From Burkholderia contaminans (GTDB lineage Bacteria; Pseudomonadota; Gammaproteobacteria; Burkholderiales; Burkholderiaceae), in assembly GCF_029633825.1 (NCBI RefSeq), contig NZ_CP090640.1, positions 1,488,001 to 1,552,000 of the forward strand: a stretch of DNA of 64,000 bases, in the 5' to 3' direction. Positions 56,751-64,000 of this stretch are shown here, in pieces. The position numbers were made by a program, and so were the translations under genes. Below the pieces are notes generated by a model, which was not told where the DNA came from, did not search any database, and was given only the letters and a program-made list of their open reading frames with translations. The stretch's first letter is position 1. Every line of letters starts with the position of its first letter.

Positions 56751-57015
56751 GTTTGATGCTTACACTCCTTCGCTTCGAAGGCAGCTGACAAAAGCCGACG
56801 GAAAGGGCGCACGCGATGCGCCGGCGCCCTGCGTGCCGCATCGCACCCGCAGCTTCGCAGACTGCGTCGCGACCCGTTCCGGAACGGCCCCCGATCCGGC
56901 TGCGCGCCTGCAACCATGCAGGTGCCGCATCCGGCACGGCTCAAGAACCACAATCCCCCCTGCTGCCTTCACGCGATACCCGGCCATACCGGAACCGTTT
57001 TTTGGAGAGAGACAG

Positions 57016-58407
57016 ATGAGTGGAAGCAACACAGGCCTCGGTACGGGCCTGAAGCAGCGGCACGTGACGATGATGTCGATTGCCGGCGTGATCGGCGCGG
57101 GCCTGTTCGTCGGCTCCGGCCACGCCATCGCGGAAGCCGGCCCGGCGTCGATCCTTGCGTATGCGATCGCGGGGGTGCTGGTCGTCCTGGTGATGCGCAT
57201 GCTAGGCGAGATGGCCGTCGCGCATCCGGACAGCGGTTCGTTCTCCACCTATGCCGATCGCGCGATCGGCCACTGGGCCGGTTTCTCGATCGGCTGGCTG
57301 TACTGGTGGTTCTGGGTGCTGGTGATTCCGATCGAGGCGACCGCCGCCGCGACCATTCTCAATGCCTGGTTCCCCGGCGTCGCGACCTGGGTCTTCGCGC
57401 TCGGCATCACGCTGGTGCTGACGGTGACCAATCTCTTCTCGGTCAAGAACTACGGCGAATTCGAATTCTGGTTTGCGCTGATCAAGGTCGTCGCGATCGT
57501 CGTGTTCCTGTGCATCGGCGGTGCGGCGATCGTCGGCATCATTCCGGCGCCGGCCGTGTCGGGCGTGTCGAACCTGTTCGTGCACGACGGGTTCATGCCG
57601 CACGGCGCCGGCGCGGTGCTCGCGGCAATGCTGACGACGATGTTCTCGTTCCTCGGCACCGAGATCGTGACGATCGCGGCCGCCGAATCGGACAACCCGC
57701 AACGCCAGATCGTGCGCGCGACGAATTCGGTGATCTGGCGTATCACGCTGTTCTATCTCGGCTCGATTCTCGTCGTCGCGGCCATCGTGCCGTGGAACGA
57801 CCCGCTGCTGCCGAAGCACGGCTCGTATCAGCGCGCGATGGAGCTGATCGGCGTCCCGAACGCGAAGGCGATCATCGACGTGATCGTGCTCGTGTCGGTC
57901 GCGAGCTGCCTGAATTCTGCGCTGTACACCGCCTCGCGGATGCTGTTTTCGCTGTCCAAGCGCAAGGATGCGCCCGCGTTCCTGCACCGCACCGATTCGA
58001 CCGGCACGCCGCGCGCGGCCGTGCTCGCATCGACCGCGTTCGGTTTCGTGACCGTGATCGCGAACTACCTGATGCCGGAACAGGTGTTCGGCTTCCTGCT
58101 GGCGACGTCGGGCGCGATCGCGCTGCTCGTGTATCTCGTGATCGCGATCTCGCAGCTGCGGATGCGCAAGACGCTCGAATCGACCGGCGCTGACCTGACG
58201 TTGCGGATGTGGCTGTTCCCGTGGCTCACGTGGGCGGTGATCCTGTTCATCTGCGGCACGCTGACCGTGATGCTCGTGAGCGAGGACCACCGGATGGAAG
58301 TCGGTGCGACGGCCGTGCTGGCGCTGATCGTGCTGCTGGCGTCGTGGCTGAACAAGCGTGGGCGCGATGCGCAGGCGAACGCGGGGCGGCAGGTTTCGGC
58401 GACGTGA
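57016..58407 (+). CDS. Amino-acid permease, GabP/AroP-like (AAT family)
   Basis: This 463-residue inner-membrane transporter has 12 helices. MSIAGVIGAGLFVGSGHAIA (~20-39) is the AAT-family helix-1 motif. GEMAVAHPDSGSFSTYADRA (~66-85) and FSFLGTEIVTIAAAESDNP (~214-232) are the other family signatures. The sequence is closest in character to gamma-aminobutyrate permeases, but aromatic or other amino-acid substrates are possible. GGAGAG at 57004 sets ATG 57016; in-frame sequence upstream is not AAT-like. A terminator follows at 58457-58496. Confidence 0.88.
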   Translation: MSGSNTGLGTGLKQRHVTMMSIAGVIGAGLFVGSGHAIAEAGPASILAYAIAGVLVVLVMRMLGEMAVAHPDSGSFSTYADRAIGHWAGFSIGWLYWWFWVLVIPIEATAAATILNAWFPGVATWVFALGITLVLTVTNLFSVKNYGEFEFWFALIKVVAIVVFLCIGGAAIVGIIPAPAVSGVSNLFVHDGFMPHGAGAVLAAMLTTMFSFLGTEIVTIAAAESDNPQRQIVRATNSVIWRITLFYLGSILVVAAIVPWNDPLLPKHGSYQRAMELIGVPNAKAIIDVIVLVSVASCLNSALYTASRMLFSLSKRKDAPAFLHRTDSTGTPRAAVLASTAFGFVTVIANYLMPEQVFGFLLATSGAIALLVYLVIAISQLRMRKTLESTGADLTLRMWLFPWLTWAVILFICGTLTVMLVSEDHRMEVGATAVLALIVLLASWLNKRGRDAQANAGRQVSAT

Positions 58408-58456
58408 TCTGATCGAATGAGGTAACGACGGGGCGCGAATTCCCGGGCGTGAAAAT

Positions 58457-58496
58457 GGCCTGATCGGCGTTTGCCGGTCGGGCCAATTGCTTTTTT
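58457..58496 (+). terminator. Terminator after the amino-acid permease
   Basis: GGCCTGATCGGC (58457-58468), loop GTTT and GCCGGTCGGGCC (58473-58484) pair over twelve positions with two G.U wobbles. AATTGC and six Ts follow. Confidence 0.7.
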
Positions 58497-58686
58497 GCGC
58501 GGGTACGCGGACACACGTGACGTCACGCTGTCCGGTCTTTCGTACCCCGCGATCGTTGATGTGCGAACGCGTCAAAATCGAACTCGTCTGATTCCTTTGC
58601 CAACGGCAACGCCATACATTGATCGCTTCGAGAACCGAAGTGAACGATGAGGTCGACTTGCGTTAGCGGTCGCGCCGGGAGGGCAA

Positions 58687-59187
58687 ATGGCGAACGAAAG
58701 CCTGAGATTGAGCGACGCAGGGTGGGCGGAACTGCGGAGGCGTGAAAGCGCGGTCATGGCTTACTACAACGATCAGGCGAACAACTGTACCTACGGTATC
58801 GGAACACTGGCTCACACCGGGCCGTGCACCCCGGAAGAATTGCGCACGCCGGTTACGACGACGCAAGTCAATGCACAACTCGCGGTCCGGGTCCGTCGGG
58901 CGGAAGCCGCCGTGCGACGACATGTATCGGTTCGGCAATTGACGCAGCTGCAGTTCGATGAGCTCGTCAGCTATGCCTACAATACCGGCAACACAGGTGC
59001 GCTGGCCGTGTTCCGTTCAGCGAATCGGAGCGACGACGCGGGCGTGGTGTCGCACATGAATCAGCGTGTCTGGATTCATCCGCGAGACGATAATGGGCGT
59101 CGTCTGGCGCCCGTTCGTTCAAACGGGCTTGTCAACCGGCGCCGACTTGAATCGGCGCCGTTCCAGCCACAACAGAGGGCACCGTGA
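58687..59187 (+). CDS. GH24 (T4-type) lysozyme without signal peptide
   Basis: This 166-residue muramidase cleaves the MurNAc-GlcNAc bond of peptidoglycan. The catalytic triad fits exactly the GH24 spacing E-x8-D-x5-T: Glu20, Asp29 and Thr35 in ESAVMAYYND and ANNCTYGIGT. LTQLQFDELVSYAYNTGN (~85-102) and GLVNRRRLESAPF near the end are the other family blocks. There is no signal peptide, holin or other phage gene nearby. GGGAGGG precedes ATG 58687. The stop overlaps the GTG start of an LprI-like lysozyme-inhibitor gene. This fits a secreted antibacterial effector with its immunity protein, or a domesticated endolysin. Confidence 0.87.
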   Translation: MANESLRLSDAGWAELRRRESAVMAYYNDQANNCTYGIGTLAHTGPCTPEELRTPVTTTQVNAQLAVRVRRAEAAVRRHVSVRQLTQLQFDELVSYAYNTGNTGALAVFRSANRSDDAGVVSHMNQRVWIHPRDDNGRRLAPVRSNGLVNRRRLESAPFQPQQRAP

Positions 59188-59609
59188 GAACGGCCATGAT
59201 CGGTTTGCTCGTGCTGGCGTCGATGCATGCATTTGCCGGCCCGACGGCAGCGGACGAGATAGCGGCGCGCAGCGGTTTGCCGGCAAGCGAGGTCAATGCA
59301 CTGCTCAGCGACTGTGACTCGAGCCAGACGAGCATGAATTTTTGCGCGTGGCGCGATCAGCTCGTCGCCGAGCGGGAATTGCAGCGGATCGTCGACAAAC
59401 GGGTGAGCGAGCAGCCACGGCGCAAGGCGGCGCTCGACGCGGAGATGGCGAAGTGGAAGAAGGCGCGCGACACGTCCTGCGAAAAATCGGCGCGTAACGC
59501 GTGGGGCGATGGTTCGATGCGACCTGCGGCACAGGCGATCTGTGCAACGGCGGCAACGAAGGAAATGGCGACAAGGCTGTCCGCTCGCGTTTCCCGCAAA
59601 TCTCAATGA
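59184..59609 (+). CDS. LprI/DUF1311-type periplasmic lysozyme inhibitor, probable immunity protein
   Basis: This 141-residue protein has a signal peptide (~1-19, ending HAFAG). DCDSSQTSMNFCAWRD (~42-57) is the first DUF1311 cysteine block and SCEKSARNAWGDGSMRPAAQ (~99-118) the second, with a final AICATAATKEMATRL. LprI-type proteins inhibit lysozyme in the periplasm. GTG 59184 overlaps the lysozyme stop by four bases (GTGA), so the enzyme and the inhibitor are made together. A cytosolic lysozyme with an exported inhibitor is the expected geometry for an effector-immunity pair. Function is inferred from the family and the coupling. Confidence 0.82.
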   Translation: MRTAMIGLLVLASMHAFAGPTAADEIAARSGLPASEVNALLSDCDSSQTSMNFCAWRDQLVAERELQRIVDKRVSEQPRRKAALDAEMAKWKKARDTSCEKSARNAWGDGSMRPAAQAICATAATKEMATRLSARVSRKSQ

Positions 59610-59818
59610 ATCGGTCCGACATGACAAAAGGCCGCTGCGTTCGCGATCTCGTAACCGCCGACGCGTATTCGCCATGTCACACAGGAGTGACGCCCTGGCG
59701 TACTCGCGTCCGTGTATCAGGAGATCAGAGCGGCCGGCGTCCGCTCAAACGGCCGTGCCCCGATGTGTGACGATCGATTCGTTCCTGTTGGGAAATGAAG
59801 TATCGACAAGCGGGATAT

Positions 59819-59846
59819 TTGTTACTGACACAGTATCATTTAATCT
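59819..59846 (+). promoter_or_regulatory. Candidate promoter of the MBL-fold gene
   Basis: TTGTTA (59819-59824), a 16-bp spacer and TAATCT (59841-59846) lie 33 bp before ATG 59879 in a locally AT-rich stretch. The rest of the 269-bp gap after the LprI gene has no recognisable gene. Confidence 0.4.
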
Positions 59847-59878
59847 ACGGACACTCATCACCAATCAAGAGTCCGACC

Positions 59879-61090
59879 ATGTCGATCCGTCATCTGCTTT
59901 ATTCCGCATTCGCTGCGACTGCGCTGCTCGGCGCCGCATCCGCGAGCATCGCCGGCCCGCTGACCGTCGATGTCTACAATCCGGGCGCGCATGCGATCTT
60001 CCCGGTTTCGTCTGAAATCGTTTCGGGCAAGACCGAGGCGATCCTGATCGACGCCCAGTTCCAGCGCAACGACGCGCAGGCGCTGGTGAGCCGGATCAAG
60101 GCGAGCGGCAAGACGCTCAAGGTTATCTACGTGAGCCACAGCGACCCCGACTATTATTTCGGGCTGGAAACTATTCACGCGGCTTTCCCGGATGCGAAAA
60201 TCGTCGCGACGCCGCAGACCGTTGCTGCGATCGAGGCCAGCAAGGACGGCAAGCTCGCCTACTGGGGCCCGATCCTGAAGGACAATGCGCCGACTTCGGT
60301 GATCGTGCCGCAGCCGCTCGACGGCAATACGCTGCGCGTCGACGGCGAGCCGCTGCGCATCGTCGGGCTCGACGGCCCGACGCCCGATCGCACGTTTGTC
60401 TGGATTCCTTCGGAGCGGACCGTGGTCGGTGGCATCCCGGTCGCCGCGAACATCCACGTATGGATGGCCGACACGCAGACGCCGCTGTCGCACGCGAACT
60501 GGCTGGCGACGCTCGATCGGATCGACGCACTGAAGCCGGCGCGCGTCGTGCCCGGCCACTTCCTGCCGAACCGTGACGGCAGCCAGCCGTTCACCACCGG
60601 AGTCGCGTTCACGCGCGATTACGTGAAGGCGTTCGACCAGGAAGCGACGCGCGCGAAGGATTCGGCGACACTGGTCGCGGCGATGGAGGCGCGCTACCCG
60701 GATCTCGGCGAGAAGTCGTCGCTCGAGCTGAGCGCGAAGGTTGCCAAGGGCGAGATGCAGTGGCCCGCACCGGCGCCGTTCCCCGCGGCGGGCAAGACGG
60801 TGCGCGTGCAGTTCGGCGCTACCGCGTTCGACCTGCATTTCAAGGACGACAAAACGATGTCGTTCGTCGGCACGGCAGGCCAATTCAAGGGCGTGACGGA
60901 TACGGTGCAGTACACGGCGCGCGAGATCCGTCCGCAGGTGTACATGGTGTACTGGCACGAGCCGTCCACCGGTTCGAACGTCGTGCACGTCGAGGATTTC
61001 GAACGTGGCACCGTGGATACGAACATCGCGGCGAAGGACGGACAGTTCCTGCATATGTCCGGGACGCTGAAGATCGTCGGTCGGGAATGA
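59879..61090 (+). CDS. Exported metallo-beta-lactamase-fold protein fused to a MoaF-like domain
   Basis: The gene encodes 403 residues. A signal peptide (~1-26, ending ASIAG) is followed by an MBL fold (~30-260). The usual HxHxDH metal motif is replaced by SHSDPDYYFG (86-95): His87 and Asp91 remain, but the second and last His are Asp89 and Tyr92. VVPGHFL near residue 225 keeps a later His. The C-terminal ~105 residues (GKTVRVQFGATAFDLHF to HMSGTLKIVG) are MoaF-like. The protein is periplasmic. It may bind one metal or none; a hydrolase reaction cannot be assumed. ATG 59879 is preferred to 59795 because it begins the signal peptide. Confidence 0.8.
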   Translation: MSIRHLLYSAFAATALLGAASASIAGPLTVDVYNPGAHAIFPVSSEIVSGKTEAILIDAQFQRNDAQALVSRIKASGKTLKVIYVSHSDPDYYFGLETIHAAFPDAKIVATPQTVAAIEASKDGKLAYWGPILKDNAPTSVIVPQPLDGNTLRVDGEPLRIVGLDGPTPDRTFVWIPSERTVVGGIPVAANIHVWMADTQTPLSHANWLATLDRIDALKPARVVPGHFLPNRDGSQPFTTGVAFTRDYVKAFDQEATRAKDSATLVAAMEARYPDLGEKSSLELSAKVAKGEMQWPAPAPFPAAGKTVRVQFGATAFDLHFKDDKTMSFVGTAGQFKGVTDTVQYTAREIRPQVYMVYWHEPSTGSNVVHVEDFERGTVDTNIAAKDGQFLHMSGTLKIVGRE

Positions 61091-61110
61091 GCCGGTCTTT
61101 CGCAATTGAA

Positions 61111-61140
61111 AAGAAAAAGCCCGCATTCAGCGGGCTCTTT
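61111..61140 (+). terminator. Terminator after the MBL-fold gene
   Basis: AGCCCGC (61118-61124), loop ATTCA and GCGGGCT (61130-61136) followed by CTTTT, with As before the stem. This is the last clearly native Burkholderia feature before base composition changes. Confidence 0.82.
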
Positions 61141-61313
61141 TACGGTCGATGCGGCAGCGACGCTTAAACGTTGAGCAGCCACCCCGGAGTACACAAGGAA
61201 TGGACAACGTCGTAAGTGCTTGTTCTGACTGGGAAAACGTGCGGTCGACTGGGTGTCCATGCCTTCATGTGCTTTTGCACGGGTTTTAAGCCTCGGATGT
61301 CCATAGTCGATAG

Positions 61314-61736
61314 TTACTTCCGCCACGGCGCTGGAGGGGGAATCAAATCATCAAGCCGGGACCGAAGGCGAGCATTTTCCTGCCGAAGTTCCAGCACCAT
61401 GCGCCCTGCACTATTGAGCTGCGACTGTGCTTTGTCGCGCTGATTCTCGAGCTCCTTAACCCTTGTCGACAGGTCGCTTTTGGCACTCCTTCGCCGTTCC
61501 TGGCGTTGCTTCTTTATCGCCCTCTCTAGGCCATTGATTTCTACCCACGCCTGTATCTCACGAATCAACGCCGGGTATCGCGTCCTTCGTAGCGCGGTGG
61601 GGTCGGTACCAGCCTCTCTGGCGACGTTGTTCTGGCTCACTGGAGTCCCGCGTGGCAGAACTCGCGGGTTGCCGGCCTTCAGACGTTCGAAGGCCAATAG
61701 GAATCGTTGTTCAGCGGACTCAGTTACGGATGACAT
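61314..61736 (-). CDS. HTH/coiled-coil recombination helper (TnpC- or GmtX-like)
   Basis: This 140-residue protein has a helix-turn-helix-like segment [20 protein letters not shown] (~32-51), then a charged coiled coil (~66-130, [20 protein letters not shown]). That layout is shared by TnpC of Tn554-type transposons and by GmtX-type proteins encoded after large tyrosine recombinases. ATG 61736 is set by AGGAG eight bases upstream and overlaps the recombinase stop by 17 bp; a longer frame to 61901 would lie deep inside the recombinase gene. Role in recombination is inferred from position and structure. Base composition is lower in GC than neighbouring host genes. Confidence 0.68.
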   Translation of the reverse strand: MSSVTESAEQRFLLAFERLKAGNPRVLPRGTPVSQNNVAREAGTDPTALRRTRYPALIREIQAWVEINGLERAIKKQRQERRRSAKSDLSTRVKELENQRDKAQSQLNSAGRMVLELRQENARLRSRLDDLIPPPAPWRK

Positions 61737-63780
61737 TAAGGTAGCTCCTAAGACCGTTCGCCTCGGCTTGCAGCGCCTGCTCGCGCGGGCTGCCTCGCTG
61801 AGTTTTCGGAATTCGTTGTTCAACGCTTGCAAGCTGCCGCTCGACGGAGAGCTGTTTTGTTCTGTCATATACCGCGTCACGGCATGGTTTGTCGCCGTCA
61901 CCTCCTGTACACCTCACTACTGACTCGATGCCGCCATAATCGCAGTGGCCATCCTTAGTGCAGCCGCCCAGCCGTGTCTCCCGAAAGGAGACTTCGCCAT
62001 TTCGACCAGCTTTGACAAGCGCCTTGAAATCCCTGTTTCCAATCAAGCGAACTATAATTTCGTGCTTTCGTTCTTCGCCCAATGGGGAGAGATATCGCTC
62101 ACTCACAAGGGTTTCAATCTGTCTGGCCATCACTTCGTATCGGGCCGCTACAACTTGACTTTCGAAGTCTTCACTGAAGCGCATCCGGCTATAGTTCTGA
62201 CCGTAATATCGGGTTTGGAGAATCGTAAGGTGCTTCATGATGACTTGGATAGAGCTGTCGCTCAGAACGCCGCTGGCGAACATATTGATTCCGCCCGTCC
62301 GCCGAAGCTGGTGATAAGCCAACGGCCAAATCTCGCCAACCTTGAATTTTCCACCCTTGTCTAAGTTCGGAGTGAACATACGAGCAATTACCAGGTCATC
62401 CTCGGTAATCTTCATCTGCTCTGGGTCAAAGAGACGCGGGTACCTCTGCATCACGAACTGGTAGTTATAGGCCCTTGGACGTGTTGAGTAAGGTCGCCAT
62501 CCGCTCGGAAGGGAAGACCATGGTTCGAACGCCGTGTGGAAAAGGTAGGGGTTCATGAGGTCGTCGCCACTGCAATTGACCTCTGGGTTAGAGGCTGCAC
62601 ACCGGACCCGCAGCTTGGCTACCACTGTCATAGCGTCTACTGCTACCTCGACGCTGGAACTCGTCGGCCATCGTGCGTCACTGTCCGGGTCAGTTTTGGT
62701 GGTTTCACCACAAATGACAAGAATGCGGCCCAGGACTGGGTCCTCGTCCCACATAAGGCAATCCGCCCTCAGCGCACCGACTTCTTCTTTTCGTTGGAGC
62801 GTAAAGTTGGCGATGTACGAGAGTCCAACCGACTGAACCAATGTCAAGTATGCCGAGAAGGACTTGATGTTGATGCACTTCCTATTCGGCGGCTGAACCC
62901 ATCTTTCAAGAAGCGCGTCGATTCCAAAACGCTGCGCAGTGAGTTCGAAGCGGCCATGGAATTTTTGCCCGTTTCGCGCTCCGGCCCCGTTCTTCTGCAC
63001 CGTAAATGGGCGGTGGCTATCGCGTCTCCCCTCATGGCCAAGTGCGCACAATATTGACCCAAAGTTGTGGGCATAGGCATCCACACAGAAATTGAAGCAG
63101 TCCTCGACCCGCTGTTTATGTTGGAGGAAGTCATCGAGACACTCTCTAAGTCGTCGAACTTGGTAGGCCCAGATACGCGGCGGAATGTAGGCCGTTTGCT
63201 CCACGTCTTCCTTGCCGCCTTGAAAGTGCTCGGACAAGCGGCCAATGCCTGTCTCGTCCAGCAGAGTGAATCCAATCTTCTCCCTTACACGAAGCAGACG
63301 GTCCAAAGTAATCACTAGGCGTTGACCATCGAATGCACAAGGGTACAGCCCAGGCACCTTTTCGAGGAGCTTTGGAAATCGTGTGAAGTTGCTCGCTAGA
63401 ATACCTTCGCGGTCACAAAGGACCACCATTCGACGTAAGAGGTCGAATAGTTTTTTAACCGAAGACCAGCTTCTAGCACCTTTCGGCCCCCATACTATCC
63501 AAGTTGCTAAGAGTCTCATTATGTACTGGTTCTCTGGGCTGAGCGGGGGAGCGCTACGATTGTGCTGTCCTCCGGCGAAGTTAAGTCTGAGAGTTTTACC
63601 GGCCCACGCGGAGAATTCCCAAGAGCTGTCGCCCCATCGCGAAACGGGATATCCGTGAGCATCTTCTGCCACAACCCAGTCCGCTGGGGGCGGCCAGCTT
63701 GGAGGCCGATAGCACTCACTATTACGTGTAATTGGGGCGATAGTTAACTTGAACTCGAATTCGCAAGCTAAGAAGTTCAC
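61720..63780 (-). CDS. Large tyrosine-type site-specific recombinase (686 aa)
   Basis: The C-terminal half carries the tyrosine-recombinase residues in order: Arg330 in [11 protein letters not shown], Lys362 in ETTKTD, His490/Arg493 in HQLRRTGG, His517 in MKHLT and Tyr525/Tyr526 as nucleophile in TRYYGQ. The N-terminal ~280 residues are a long element-specific domain. A C-terminal tail has four cysteines (607, 613, 624, 633; [13 protein letters not shown]) that could bind zinc. Length and tail resemble TnpB of Tn554 or the large integrases of gamma-mobile-trio elements. The GTG start overlaps the upstream 68-codon ORF (GTGA), with GGAGGG seven bases before. Lower GC than the host marks it as acquired. 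Confidence 0.83.
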   Translation of the reverse strand: MNFLACEFEFKLTIAPITRNSECYRPPSWPPPADWVVAEDAHGYPVSRWGDSSWEFSAWAGKTLRLNFAGGQHNRSAPPLSPENQYIMRLLATWIVWGPKGARSWSSVKKLFDLLRRMVVLCDREGILASNFTRFPKLLEKVPGLYPCAFDGQRLVITLDRLLRVREKIGFTLLDETGIGRLSEHFQGGKEDVEQTAYIPPRIWAYQVRRLRECLDDFLQHKQRVEDCFNFCVDAYAHNFGSILCALGHEGRRDSHRPFTVQKNGAGARNGQKFHGRFELTAQRFGIDALLERWVQPPNRKCINIKSFSAYLTLVQSVGLSYIANFTLQRKEEVGALRADCLMWDEDPVLGRILVICGETTKTDPDSDARWPTSSSVEVAVDAMTVVAKLRVRCAASNPEVNCSGDDLMNPYLFHTAFEPWSSLPSGWRPYSTRPRAYNYQFVMQRYPRLFDPEQMKITEDDLVIARMFTPNLDKGGKFKVGEIWPLAYHQLRRTGGINMFASGVLSDSSIQVIMKHLTILQTRYYGQNYSRMRFSEDFESQVVAARYEVMARQIETLVSERYLSPLGEERKHEIIVRLIGNRDFKALVKAGRNGEVSFRETRLGGCTKDGHCDYGGIESVVRCTGGDGDKPCRDAVYDRTKQLSVERQLASVEQRIPKTQRGSPREQALQAEANGLRSYLNVIRN

Positions 63781-63983
63781 CGCGTACCCTCCAGTTCTGC
63801 AATTTCGTCTCGAAATGTCGGGTGGAAGTCACCTTCGGTGATGCGCATCTGCACTTCAGTCACCCACTCGCGCCGGACCTCGCTGGACTGCTCAAACCAC
63901 CTCAGTTTTTCATGGATTCGGGTAATGACAAGCTGCGCCGGTGGCACGTTTTCGTTGCCCTTCGGTTGATGCAACTTGCTCAT
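63777..63983 (-). CDS. 68-aa ORF coupled to the recombinase gene, function unknown
   Basis: ATG 63983 starts a 68-codon frame whose stop overlaps the recombinase GTG by two or three bases and whose start overlaps the stop of an incoming frame (ATGA). The product, [20 protein letters not shown] and onward, is charged and helical with no family I recognise. Both overlaps and the shared low GC support its being a real gene of the same operon. Confidence 0.55.
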   Translation of the reverse strand: MSKLHQPKGNENVPPAQLVITRIHEKLRWFEQSSEVRREWVTEVQMRITEGDFHPTFRDEIAELEGTR

Positions 63984-64000
63984 TTCATTCGCTTTGAGGT
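63980..64000 (-). CDS. 3' end of an upstream recombinase-operon gene (partial)
   Basis: The frame open to the window edge ends ...TSKRMK with TGA overlapping the next ATG. Only six codons are visible. By analogy with three-recombinase operons it may be another recombinase, which is a guess. Confidence 0.3.
   Translation of the reverse strand, partial: TSKRMK

Noticed and set aside
58687-59609. Lysozyme gene as part of an intact prophage lysis cassette
   Set aside because: No holin, spanin, tail or integrase genes flank it; neighbours are a permease and an MBL-fold protein.
61945-63057. Plus-strand frames opposite the recombinase (139 and 173 codons)
   Set aside because: No family resemblance or ribosome-binding sites; the - strand recombinase with ordered catalytic residues explains the region.

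Overview
The window is high-GC DNA with gene content, codon use and gene order typical of Burkholderia, most likely a Burkholderia cepacia complex strain on the main chromosome. This is judged from protein families and synteny; no database search was possible. The last ~2.8 kb is visibly less GC-rich and carries site-specific recombinase genes, so it looks like the end of a horizontally acquired element.

Region 1 (1-25.1 kb) is most of a type VI secretion system (T6SS). On the + strand run tssB (5' end cut by the window), tssC, hcp, tssE, tssF, tssG, clpV/tssH, tssA and vgrG. A translationally coupled cargo module follows: a DUF4123 adaptor, a 57-codon ORF, a DUF3304 lipoprotein (probable immunity protein) and a Tle1/DUF2235 lipase-like effector whose nucleophile elbow reads GADRG instead of GxSxG. 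Converging on it from the - strand are tagX (M15 peptidoglycan endopeptidase), tssM, tagF and an OmpA/BON-type outer-membrane protein. tssJ, tssK, tssL and a PAAR gene are not in the window. A proline/alanine-rich membrane-anchored protein is divergent from tagX.

Region 2 (25.2-48 kb) is ordinary chromosomal content. It holds a CorA/ZntB transporter, a 50-aa XapX protein, a quinone oxidoreductase divergent from a frameshifted lysR, an M1 aminopeptidase lipoprotein, a LEA14-like lipoprotein, two methyltransferases and a DUF1415 protein. Next come a tetR/MFS divergent pair with a very clear promoter-operator, a nitroreductase, a YegD-like Hsp70, cspA with a long leader, an APC permease and a DODA-type dioxygenase. 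The - strand run [atypical response regulator]-hemA-prfA-prmC-grxD-ubiX links tetrapyrrole synthesis, translation termination and redox functions.

Region 3 (48-61.1 kb) holds a GlsB/YeaQ protein, aminopeptidase P, an isochorismatase-HAD pair, ettA, a DUF3761 protein and a lysR/MFS divergent pair with a textbook LysR box. It continues with a YjbR protein, an amino-acid permease with two dyads upstream, a GH24 lysozyme coupled to an LprI-like lysozyme inhibitor, and a secreted metallo-beta-lactamase-fold/MoaF fusion with a degenerate metal site.

Region 4 (61.2-64 kb) is a - strand operon of overlapping genes: a gene entering from beyond the window, a 68-aa ORF, a 686-aa tyrosine recombinase and a 140-aa HTH/coiled-coil helper. 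This is the layout of Tn554-type or gamma-mobile-trio-type elements. The three most interesting items are the GADRG effector module, the lysozyme/inhibitor pair and the recombinase operon.
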